From Eutreptiella sp. 'Long Island Sound 2002' (taxonomy: Eukaryota; Euglenozoa; Euglenophyceae; Eutreptiales; Eutreptiaceae): 64,000 nucleotides of DNA. The position numbers and the translations under genes are program-made. Below, in pieces: positions 46,075 to 55,559 of this stretch. The stretch covers positions 61,938,242 to 62,002,241 of the forward strand of contig OZ038381.1 in the NCBI GenBank assembly GCA_964036045.1, read 5' to 3'. A model generated the notes under the pieces. It did not search any database and was not told the origin of the DNA. It saw only the letters and a list, made by a program, of their open reading frames with translations. Positions within the stretch are counted from its first letter, which is position 1; the number at the start of each line of letters is the position of its first letter.

Positions 46075-47575
46075 TTTGCATGGGACTCGTAATGGGCCGC
46101 CTTCACGGGTTTCTTTTTGGGGAGGATTTCCGTCCCGGAAGAAGAGGTAAAAGACAAGGAAGATGAGGAAGAAGAGGAGCTATTGGCATTTTCGGAAGAT
46201 GTGCAAATCTGGACGAATCCTAATGTATTGTGGTGCCGCAAAGCTGTCATCCTCCTGTGGTTTCCATTCCCAATCCGAGCAGCCAAGAGGGGCTTCAAAG
46301 AAAGATGCACCCTCATCGTCAACCACCTGTGCCACCTTCGAAGTGATCTTGGGCTTCATCAACACGGGGATGTTTTTTTGGCTAGCCCCTTTTTTCCTCA
46401 TCATCGTGGTCAAATAAAACTCATTCCGTCAAATCAACGGTGTTAAGTGCCACGGTGGGATGGCAACCTGCCAAGTGAGTTTTGATGTTCAAAACCCATG
46501 GGGTGGCATTGCACACAGGAGCAGGACACTCACGGCGTAGGGTTTCTTGTTTACACATGGCCATTCCTTGCTTCAATGTGACTACACATGGAAACGTGCA
46601 GCTGATTTCCCTGCGCACAATACTCGTCGTGCACATGTCGGCACCACAACCCGCAAAACGGTAAGGTTTGACCTCACCACGCATCCAAGAGTCCGTTACC
46701 AGCTCTCCCTTCTGCAAGTGCAGTGCCAAGTGATTGCACGTCCAAAGCAATGGCCACTCCACAAAACAAAGAAAATTCTGTTGGTTTGGCGGGCCGCACA
46801 CTAGCATGTGCCAAACAAATGTACGGATCTGCATGCAACTGGGGACAATTGGGCACATGTGCGGTTTTCACAAAGGCAGACAGCCTGCCCACTATAATGA
46901 CCCAACGACCATCGGCATGCATTTCGGCATCCAAAAAACCCAGATAGGCATTCCGAAACTCACCATCCGGACCAAACCGTCCCATTCACCGCAACAAGGT
47001 CGGATCACGAGTTGTTGCCACAAATGGCAAAAATTGGCCTGTCACGAGAATGGCATGTCCTATCACAACAGCTTCCTTAGTGGTACCATGTACCCGGCAT
47101 CGTCAATGGTGCAACATGAAAAACTAAACGTGCCCACGGAATGCGTCCGTCGCGAGCCCCATATGAAAGCCACTAGTGCAAGAAGGATAGCCCCGATGCG
47201 GGCCGCATCCACACCAAAATTGCAACTGGGAGACAATGCAACATTTTTAAGATTCATGGGGGTTTGTCCAAATGACAAAGTTTGTGCCGTCCGCCGCAGC
47301 CGATCGGTCAACACATGTTCAACATTGCCATTGAAATCCTCATGGACAAGTTGTGTAATATGCACGGTGTTCCCATAGGTGCATGGACATAGGGTTGATT
47401 CCGGTCACCCTCCCCTTGGGATGTGACTTGGTCGCCCTTCAAGAATTTGACGTTCCTCAAAAGGAGGACCCACTCCACGCTCCCCTTTGGTTGGCAGCTC
47501 TCCCAGCCAAATTGGTGGGATGATCTTGCCATCACCCCCACCCACAACCATGCCAATGCAACCACAATTCCAAGG
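46075..47575 (-). pseudogene. Unknown multi-segment gene with a Cys/His zinc-finger-like motif
   Basis: Minus-strand protein-like blocks in order: SSHQFGWESCQPKGSVEWVL, RNVKFLKGDQVTSQGEGDRN (47530-47400); VHITQLVHEDFNGNVEHVLT, FGQTPMNLKNVALSPSCNFG (47365-47063), with a hydrophobic stretch AARIGAILLALVAFIWG; LGFLDAEMHADGRWVIIVGR and FVKTAHVPNCPQLHADPYIC (46985-46800); then CPAPVCNATPWVLNIKTHLA-GCH (46858-46421), which fits C-x4-C-x12-H-x4-H spacing loosely. After TGA and an acidic tract come KPKITSKVAQVVDDEGASFF, APLGCSDWEWKPQEDDSFAA (46413-46180) and a Ser run. Frames change between blocks, so it is either intron-rich or decayed. The upstream end is cut by the type-2 satellite at 47580. Confidence 0.4.
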
Positions 47576-47577
47576 AA

Positions 47578-48005
47578 CAAGCATCGGTGGGACGCAACCC
47601 CTGCATTCTCAGGGGTGCCCGAAAAAGGGGACAAAAATCAGAAATGGCTACCTCACCCCTACGTTCTCGGGGGCCGAAAGGAGGGCGGAAATGCCACGGA
47701 ACCCGTGCTTTCTCGCAGGTCCCATAAGAGGGGATAAAATCACAAGTGGCTACCTCACCATTGCCTTCTTGGGGACCCAAAGGAGGGCGGAATGGCACAT
47801 ACCCTGTGTTCTCGGGGCTGCCCCGAAGAGGGGACACAATGAGAATTGTGTACCTCACTAGTGCCTTCTCGGGGGCCGACAAGAGGGCGGAATGGCTACG
47901 CAAAGGTCGCGTTCTCGGGGATCCCTAGAAAGGGGGACAAAATTAGAAGTGGCCACATCACCCATGCCTTCTCGGGGGCGCACATCCCCGAGCTAAGGGG
48001 CCTCA
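47578..48005. repeat. Second type-2 satellite block
   Basis: About five units combining CAACCCCTGCATTCTCAGGG, GAAAAAGGGGACAAAAATCA, GTGGCTACCTCACC and GGGGGCCGAAAGGAGGGCGGAA. These match the unit at 8.1-8.6 kb, with AGGAGGGCGGAA replacing CAAGTGGGCGGAA. The two blocks are 39 kb apart. Confidence 0.75.
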
Positions 48006-48665
48006 AATCTTGCGGAGTATTAGTCGATATCCCCATCTCTAGGGGCCCGCAAAAGCTGTGGAGGTGGAGGTTCAAAAGAATGTCACCTAAGACAATTTCC
48101 ACAAATGGTCTGCTCATGCAAATGGTCCCTTCCACGGACCACTTTTTTTAAAAAAAAGGGGGGAGGGGGGAGGGGGTTTCCAAAACCTCCCACGCTATAG
48201 AATTTTTGAGAACCCGCCCCCCACCCTCCCACTCACAAACCCAAAATCCGAGTGCAAGCAAGGCTAGATAGGAGCAAAACGACAAAGCCTTCAAACCCAA
48301 CAGACAATGAAGACCGACCCATTGCTCGTTTGTCAATTCACCATAATTGTCCATGAGTAATTGTGTGGTTCTATTGAACTGAACCGCTACTGCGCACCAA
48401 TGAAAGATTTGATCAACATGCTAGGGGGAGTAGCTAGCTCCATAAGACATCCTCATGTCGATCAAGAATGGCATTGATCTGCAAGCACTCTAGCGCCCGT
48501 ACAATTTCCAACATCTCAACCTGCGATCCACATTTCCAATCGGACAAGAGAAAAGGCCTCCGGTTGAGGGGCACTACTCCATTGCGAGTTGTGCCCAAAG
48601 ATGCACGAACCCACTATTTCGAGCTATGCCCAAAGGTGCAGGAACCCAGGTCCTCCAAACAACCA
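48005..48665. other. 0.66 kb without a recognisable gene
   Basis: A/G-rich run near 48147-48178 and short frames only. A ~54-bp spaced pair GAG(T/C)T(G/A)TGCCCAAAG(A/G)TGCA lies near 48587 and 48621. Confidence 0.3.
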
Positions 48666-48668
48666 CTT

Positions 48669-49308
48669 CTAGTAATGTGCTCCGCTACACATTTGTAGCC
48701 CAACACGGCAGACAAGGTAGGCCACAACACTAGTAACCGCCATTGCGACAACATCCAAAGCAGGCAGCCCCAAGTAGTGAGGCAACTCAGTGCAATGCAG
48801 CACGGATACAGCGGTCACATTGAGTGTCTTACAAAGGCAATGCAGATCAACTTTAGCAATGCACCGACGGCGGCTGTCAAACAAGATACTAATCTGCTAT
48901 CTCTCAAAAAATCCAATTGCAGCGTTTGCAGCAGCGAGCTGCAAACTTGTTGGGGCGTTGATGGTGCACTCCGCTGACATGGTCCGTTTACGTCTCATAG
49001 CATATGGCATACCTCCCCGGTACGTAGCCCTAGTAGCCTGCTAATCGTACCAGTGAACAAGCAAGCGGATAATGTCGTACAAAGCAAATAGCGACTACAT
49101 CAGCACCTTCAACTAACGTGGATGGCGTGCAAGGCCCCAGCGGATTGTGTGTTTTCAACAATACGGCGCCTCCTACCATTGTTTCGCGGCGCCAGTGCAA
49201 GTTGTAACAAGGGGAGAGTCCTGCCTTTTCAACCAGCAGGCCGTACAACATGTTTTGTTGAACCACACCGTGTACCCCCAACAGCTGGATGCAGCAAATG
49301 AATGTCAA
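48669..49308 (-). pseudogene. Gene-B-like remnant
   Basis: The frame at 49308-49030 reads LLGVHGVVQQNMLYGLLVEK, which parallels TLALHNIVAQFVLYGILVAV of B copy 2. The frame at 48884-48669 reads VSVLHCTELPHYLGLPALDV then AYLVCRVGLQ, paralleling YSLHQFSARLPRYFSYIQGP and the CYLLYALDLIQ that follows. The order and strand agree with B. Similarity is weak and was judged by eye. If right, this is an older B copy lying directly downstream of copy 2. Confidence 0.35.
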
Positions 49309-49856
49309 TAAGCATTCTGATGGCAGCAGGGACCATGCAATTGAATCAGACTACAAAAGCAAACGCCACAACAAGGATACAACATGGACAACGAACAAGC
49401 CGAGGGAAATTTTGTGCTCCTTTGAGTCTTAGGCCACGCTAACTGCCCACCCCGCTACCCACGGGCTAGGCTCCACGCGGCCATCCTGTACCCCCCCAAA
49501 AAAAGCAGGGTATGAATTTTGCACCGAGGGGACCACTTGCTCTTGAGAGGAAAAAATGAGTATCTCTATTTACCTAAAATGCCATTGTCATGTAACCACA
49601 TGGTAGTTGTCAAAACACAATAAGCATGTATGCATACTGGAAAAGCAGAGGAAGAATGCATGCTTCAGCAATACAACAAACCTTTCTGTGTGACACACAA
49701 ATGTATCAACCTGCGAAGCAATGCAGTGTAAGAAGTAGAGTAGCACACACGTGGCAAGGGTTGCTGCACCCTGTGTGTGCCCAAAAAACTGTCATTTGGC
49801 AGTCACTCAAATTCATGCATCAAAATCAAGGTCTCTATTTGCCATTAATGAGACCT

Positions 49857-49938
49857 CTGGGCGAAATTTAGTCCAGCTTTGCAGAAATGTAAACACGAAC
49901 CGTGTATTCCAAGAAACCTGGGCGAAATCTCTTCCGGC
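49857..49938. repeat. CGAAATTT palindrome pair downstream of B copy 2 (imperfect)
   Basis: CTGGGCGAAATTTAGTCCAG (49857-49876) and CTGGGCGAAATCTCTTCCGG (49919-49938), 62 bp apart. The position relative to B matches the pair at 37367-37453. Confidence 0.6.
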
Positions 49939-50066
49939 TTTGATAAAACACAAAAAAACAGTGCTCAAGACGTCAATGGTATTTGCAGAGACATCGCACA
50001 ACCCCATTTTGACGTGTAACAGGGAAAACATACAACACAACAGTCACAGCACACACCACTGTCAGT

Positions 50067-52753
50067 CTATCGCCGCTTCCGCAGGCCACGTGCCTTTTGT
50101 TTGGCACCCTTACCTCGAAACCGCCCACCATTTGCCTGTCCTGCTTGGTCACCAGACATCTCAATGTTAGCGCTACCAGTGGCACCACGTCAATTCTGTG
50201 TCTGCTGGGACGGTGTGAAGTGGGCTGCAAACGTGCCCAGCGCCTTGTTGGCCGGAGGCTTTGCACCAAGCTTGGGGCTCTGCTGTGAGGGGCTTGCTCC
50301 AGCCTTTGATTTTTTTAGCCTTGGCGGGGGTTGCCTTTTTTTGGGGGGGGGGGGGGCGCTTCTGGGATTCACCGTCCTCTTCCGCTGGTTGGGTGGCCTC
50401 CTCTTCTTGCTCTACATACCTCCTTCCCGTACCATCTACTGCAAACCCATCAACAAGGTCTTCACACACTCGGTCCCACTGGATTGGTGCCACAGTGTCG
50501 CAGTTCAACACAGCAGCCCTCAAATCAGTAACAAATGACTCAGGAATAGACTTCTCCTCAGACAGGTATGCAACTACAATGTTGACGGGAAACATGCTTT
50601 GAATGGACAGGGCTACAGAAAAATCTGGCTGCTGTGTGCAAACCATTACCCATGTACTATTCTGCTGAATCAAATCCAAAGCATACAGCAAATAACAAAA
50701 CACTTCGACAGGCTTGGCAGTCGTCAGGGGGCCCTGGATATAAGAAAAGTATCGAGGTAGGCGTGCCGAAAACTGATGCAGACTATACAGTGCAAGAGCA
50801 GTTTGTCCCATGCTGTACAGTGCTGATGGTTTGGACAGGCTGCACACACATACATCAGCATGGAAAAATTCCTCAGCACAGGCAGCTTTCAGGTTGCTAA
50901 CACAGGCCCGAACATCAGCAGCCTCACCAGTGACCGCCACCAAAATACCATACAACACAAATTGTGCCACAATATTGTGCAGTGCCAACGTCCGCATACG
51001 TGGGACCTCAATCAGGAGGCAAACAAATGGCAGTGCACTAATAAAGCTGGGAACAGGGCAGCCTGCCCACAAAGGGAGTAGCTCAACTCTACCCTCCTCC
51101 TTCAGAACTTTCCCTGTGTTTGTCTCAATAATGGTGTCACCCAACTTAAGACTCATATGCCCACCGTCAGCCTTTTCAACATTTGCTGTCACACGGGGCT
51201 TGCGAGGCCTGTCACGTAACCCTTGGTAAAGGTCGGAGGTCCAAAAGACTGCCTTGACAACAGAAGCCCACGGTGGCCAAGGTGACTCGGTACTCCACAC
51301 CCAGTTGCCATACAGGACCCGGATGTGGGCCATAATACGACATTGTTCGTTGCACATGGTCACAGTACCCGGATTTGCTGCTGAGGGTATACACAGGACA
51401 CAAATGCGACAGTTCAAAAATGGTATGCTTATGAACAAGAATCGAGGGACCTGGGCGAAATTTAGTCCAGCTCAGCGTCAGCAACGAAATAAACAGGTCG
51501 AAATCACTACCACTGACAGTGCAGAATAATGCAGTAAAAGTCGGCATACCCCTGGACTCGCGCACAAACCCCTCTGTGACTACATCCGGCAGGAGCACAT
51601 GCCAACTCCACAACTGCTCAACTCTGGCCAAATTTATTTCACGTTTTATACCCAGTACTGAGCTTTTGATACCCGACATGTAGACGACAATGCCTGACGG
51701 TCTATCTGGCATCAACCCTTCGCACTCTTTGAAAACCCCAAGCGCCGGTTCAACATCTCGCTTCTCCATCCCATAGACCGCGTCAACAGCTGGCTGCCCA
51801 ATGAATTTGACAAGCTTGCCCAAACCTACCCAACGCCTGGATACAGTGAATTTCGGACAGCAAGAGACGGGTAAAAATACAGGCCTACAGTAAGGTATAA
51901 CGAATACAGTCGAAACGTTGAACACACCATGTTGCCTTCATCAGCTGTAATACCAATTTCAGCCAACATGTTCCGAGTATGGGTGAGCAGGGGGGCATCT
52001 GGATGCTCCGCAATATGCTCTAGCAAGAGTGCCATCCGCTCACTGGTTGTTGACACACTGCTGCTTGTGGTCTGCACTTGATGAAGCCCTGCTAGCTTTC
52101 TCCGTATGGGCAAAGGAGTGTCTCTTCTAACATCAAAGCCTTCAAACTCTCTGGTCCATGTAGGCAGGGGGTGATTTTTGGCTTCCTTTTCCTTGCGATG
52201 TTGCATAATCAGCCGTGTAGATGTGCTGGCCCCCAATGGCATACCAAAACCCAGCTGTACATGAGGTGACAGGCAGCACAGAGTAAAATAAAATGGCACT
52301 GAAGATCGAGTAAAATCGAAACAGGACAGGGGAGGACATACGCACGCTAGGTACCAGCAGTAAATCATCAATACAATAAGGTGGTGGTGCCCGTAATAAA
52401 TCATCATAGCGGGCCTGGACTCGGTCGGGGTTCAGCCCACGAACCTGACCTTCAGAGCGATCTCTATCAATCAGGATCTGATCCCATCAGACACGAATGC
52501 GTTTCATGGAGGTGAGGTAATCTGCCAGATTGATGTCTGCCTTTCCTTTGGGTTTGGGCTTTGGCTTCGGTTTGGCGGCCGGTTTGGGCTGTGGTTCTAG
52601 TGTAGGAGCTTCAACAGCAGGAGTTTCCTCACTTTCACTCAGATGATCTTCATCATTGGCAAGGTTTTCAGGCGGTGTACCAACATTTTGAGAGATTTCC
52701 ATAGAAGACATTGCTTGGAACGAAACAAAACAGCAGGTGCACAGTGCAGACAT
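50067..52753 (-). pseudogene. Gene B, copy 2: best-preserved copy, ~4-5 exons, two in-frame TGA codons
   Basis: Exon 1 (52753 to about 52342): an acidic stretch, then a KPKPKPKPKGK linker and YLTSMKRIRV-TGA-WDQILIDRDRSEGQVR. The TGA (52487-52489) replaces the Arg codon kept in copy 1. It continues LNPDRVQARYDDLLRAPPP to a GTATGT donor. Exon 2 (about 52191-51928) has TPLPIRRKLAGLHQVQTTSS. Intron 2 is 51837-51927. Exon 3 (51836-51511) has GLGKLVKFIGQPAVDAVYGM and EQLWSWHVLLPDVVTEGFVR. Intron 3 (51381-51510) contains a palindrome. Exon 4 (from 51380) is ~340 aa (TVTMCNEQCRIMAHIRVLYG ... ESFVTDLRAAVLNCDTVAPI ... VDGTGRRYVEQEEEATQPAE). After a C12 run a one-frame change gives PPANKALGTFAAHFTPSQQ, a TGA (50190-50192), then MSGDQAGQANGGRFRGKGAK and KARGLRKRR-stop. 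The DQI-x-D-x-RS-x-G-x-VR block faintly recalls ParB/Srx-type domains; this is a guess. Function unknown. Confidence 0.6.
51451..51470. repeat. CGAAATTT palindrome inside predicted intron 3 of B copy 2
   Basis: CTGGGCGAAATTTAGTCCAG, an imperfect version of the 20-bp dyad, lies in the middle of the 130-nt predicted intron 51381-51510 (GTAGTG...CCTCAG). Only one copy is present there. Confidence 0.6.
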
Positions 52754-52890
52754 GGTGATATCCAGGTGCTCAGACAGAGATATTAGCCAGATCAGATCAA
52801 AATTATAGAACCCAGGTTCAAAAACAGAAACTGCTGTCCAGCACGGACAAGACAGTGATGAAGGATGCCAAATTCACAATGACTGAAAAG

Positions 52891-52980
52891 CTGGGCGAAA
52901 TTTCGCCCAGCTTTGGTAGGAACAAAAAATAACAAGTTGAAAATCATGAAAGTCGGGCGCCTGGGCGAAATTTCGCCCAG
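52891..52980. repeat. Perfect CGAAATTTCG palindrome pair between genes A and B, copy 2
   Basis: CTGGGCGAAATTTCGCCCAG occurs identically at 52891-52910 and 52961-52980, exactly 70 bp apart. The 50 bp between (starting CTTTGGTAGGAAC) is unrelated to the spacers of other pairs. It lies between the A stop (53008) and the B start (52753). Confidence 0.85.
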
Positions 52981-53007
52981 CCGGAAGCACGATAGCAAGT
53001 AAAGCAG

Positions 53008-53170
53008 TCAAATCAGTCCCAAGCCTGTGTACTCCGTCCCAACTCCTCTTCCTCATCCAGCACTTCCAGGGACGAGTCACTTCGCACCTCTTCTGGGCCC
53101 TAACTGCCACTGTCAACATAATTGAAATCATCTACCACCGATTGAGCGGCAGGCATGGGCCAAACCCCCC
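53008..53170 (-). pseudogene. Gene A, copy 2, C-terminal fragment
   Basis: PMPAAQSVVDDFNYVDSGS, a TAG, then GPEEVRSDSSLEVLDEEEEL. A one-base slip then gives TEYTGLGLI-stop, parallel to GTGYTSLGLI-stop of copy 1. Upstream (to 53414) a frame exists but does not match copy 1, so the copy is truncated there. Confidence 0.45.
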
Positions 53171-53686
53171 ATCCCCTCCCCCGAAGGCCTCGGGCTACCA
53201 CAATACTATTGGGGTTTAGGAGCAAGCACCACCCCAAGCAGCTAGCCCAAGTGCGTGTTTCGTGCCCAGCTCGTTGTCGCGGTTCCACGCGTGGCCACGA
53301 AATGCATGGTTCGGCACTATGCTGCATGAGAGGGGATGAAGCATTCTTGATGGCTGTAGAATCATTGTTGATAGATATGAAATTCTTAGGCGTCACAAAT
53401 TGCCCGCCCCCCACCTGGCGCTATGGCCAACGGAAGTCCATGTTGTAGTGAGGAGAAAAGTATGTGAAAAGGGGTGTTATTTTGGGGGTATCTATCCCCC
53501 CCCGGTGGCAATAGGCAAAATGAAGGTATGTATGTGAAATATATGCCGTTATTTCTATTTCTAGCTACACACAAATTTTCGAAATAAAGATACCAAATCA
53601 CAAAAATATGGTGGTATTTTACATTTAGACCATTGCATTCCTTTAGTAGGGGGGGGGGGGGTCTATCTATTAATACTTTTACCCCT

Positions 53687-54862
53687 TGGTTGGGGGTTAC
53701 CACAAAACCCACGTATACAGCACAAGTAAAAGAACAGCAAAAATATGGGTCATTGAAAAACAAACAAAACTACCCCCAAGGCATATACGTGTATTTCCTT
53801 TTTTTATGAACCTGGCCGAAAATTCGGCCAGTTTGTGCCAAAACAATCAGAACACATGGTGTTATTCACCAGACAGGCCCAAGCTGGCCGAAATTTCGGC
53901 CAGGTCCTTCAAAACTTGAAATAACGTCACGGAAATGGATACCTTTGAGCTTTTTTGGAAGGTGGCCGAAATTGAGGCCAGCTTTTCCAGTGGTTCCATT
54001 GGAAACATGCATGTGTATATGCACCTTTTAACGCTTCTGGCCGAAATTTCGGCCTGCTTTTTGGTTCAAAGTTGAATGACTATACTCATTTTCATTTTTT
54101 TAAGGGCTGGCCGAAATTTCTCTCAGCTCTTTGGTCTAATCAGCTTTCATACGCTCATCTTCGGCTTTTTTGCCAGTCGGGTCCAAAAACATCAAAACAC
54201 ATGGTGTTATTCACCAGACAGGCCCAAGCTGGCCGAAATTTCGGCCAGGTCCTTCAAAACTTGAAATAATGTCACAGAAATGGATACCTTTGAGGTTTTT
54301 TGCAAGCTGGCCGAAATTGAGGCCAGCTTTTTCATTGGTTCCATTGGAAACATCCATGTGTATATACACCTTTTAACGTTTCTGGCCGAAATTTCGGCCA
54401 CCTTTTTGGTTTAATGTTGAATGATTATACTCATTTTCATTTTTTTAAGGGCTGGCCGAAATTTCTCCCAGCTCTCTGGTCTAATCACCATTCATACACT
54501 CATATTCAGCTTTTTTTGCCGGTGTGGCCGAAATTTCGGCCAGCATTTCCTGTTTCTGCCCATATCAGCAATTGTTTTCCCATCCAACACATTTTTCTTG
54601 GTTCCAGGGTTTCCACAAAACCCACCTATGCACCACAAGTAAAATAGCAGCAAGGATACGGTTCGTTGAACAGCAAACAAAACTACCCGCAAAGGATATA
54701 CGTGTATTTCCTATTTTTATGAACCTGGCCGAAATTTCGGCCAGCTTTTCCAAGAACATCAAAACACATGGTCTTATTCACCGGACAGGCCCAAGCTGGC
54801 CGAAATTTCGGCCAGGTCCTTCAAAACTTCAAATAACGTCACCGAAATGGATACCTATGACG
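53687..54862. repeat. GGCCGAAATTTCGGCC palindrome array, left (inverted relative to the right array)
   Basis: About 12 dyads (perfect or near-perfect GGCCGAAATTTCGGCC) near 53813, 53885, 53963, 54040, 54108, 54231, 54309, 54383, 54453, 54526, 54727 and 54797. Nine of eleven intervals are 68-78 bp; the others are about 123 and 201. Spacers differ from one another. The order of spacers is repeated once with a ~905-bp period (the ...AGGTCCTTCAAAACTT spacer at 53901, 54246 and 54812) and is the reverse complement of the right array. Frames through it (AGRNFG, AEISA repeats) are translations of the dyads. Confidence 0.85.
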
Positions 54863-54899
54863 GTAGACATGCGCAAAGAGCACAAGTGCACTGACATTT

Positions 54900-55531
54900 G
54901 AAGATGGTGTACAATGTACCACACTCAATGACAAGCAAATACTTGCCAGCTGACAAATCCACACAGGCTATGGAAAAAAACAATAGCAGTACACCAAAAA
55001 CACTTAGGGACGCAGATGCTGGCCAAAATTTCGGCCAACCTTCGTACCGGCAAACAATATAACCCGTTGGGAATGGCAGTAGGCAGCAGGAGACATACGA
55101 ATGACTTTATAAAAAAGAAGATCTTGGATGTAATCCACAGGCGGTGCGGCCTTGAGATCGTCATAGCGCCGCTGCACACGATCCTCGGATAATTTACGGA
55201 CGTGGCCAATGCTTCGGTCGTGGTCTATTACAATTTGGTCAAAGAAAACTTTTATTTTGGTTGTTGACGTGACCCAGTCGGATAATGTGATGGTGGTTGA
55301 TGAATTTTTCATTGGTGGTGCCTTAGGCTTCCCTTGAAGTCCCTCTGTGCTTGCCTTATCCCCGTCCGGTTGATGGGCAGGTTGGGATTGCCCGTTTCCG
55401 GACGCAGCTTCAGCTAGAGGGGAAATAAGCACCTCTTGTGAATCCATTGCAGGCTCGGTCATGAAAAAGGATGCTACAGCAGGGGATTTCATGGAAAGAG
55501 AAATAACAAAAGTGGCAATAACAAGCGCCAT
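54900..55531 (-). pseudogene. Gene B, copy 3: first exon only
   Basis: From 55531: MALVIATFVISLSMKSPAVA (possible hydrophobic leader), a Gln/Gly/Pro-rich linker, then KIKVFFDQIVIDHDRSIGHV and RKLSEDRVQRRYDDLKAAPP-VDYIQDLLF. These match B copies 1 and 2 (DQI.ID...GQVR.L..DRVQ...DLL.APP). A GTATGT donor follows at about 55099, at the same place as in copy 2. The presumed intron contains a palindrome at 55021-55036 (GGCCAAAATTTCGGCC). No exon 2 is recognised; the left palindrome array begins about 150 bp on. The copy is sandwiched between the two palindrome arrays. Confidence 0.55.
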
Positions 55532-55559
55532 TCAACCCAAAATGGCCCAAAATCGACGT

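Larger units (their letters stand above)
49415..53170 (-). repeat. Copy 2 of the A-B gene module
   Basis: The best-preserved copy: the 3' flank (49430-50060) with a palindrome pair, gene B (50067-52753), a second palindrome pair and the gene A C-terminus. It is collinear with 36.9-41.6 kb except for the rearrangements noted for copy 1. Confidence 0.7.

Noticed and set aside
45786-46166. 126-aa plus ORF across the (GT)n repeat
   Set aside because: Includes a VCVCVCV stretch from the dinucleotide repeat and no motif; the opposite strand is better supported downstream.
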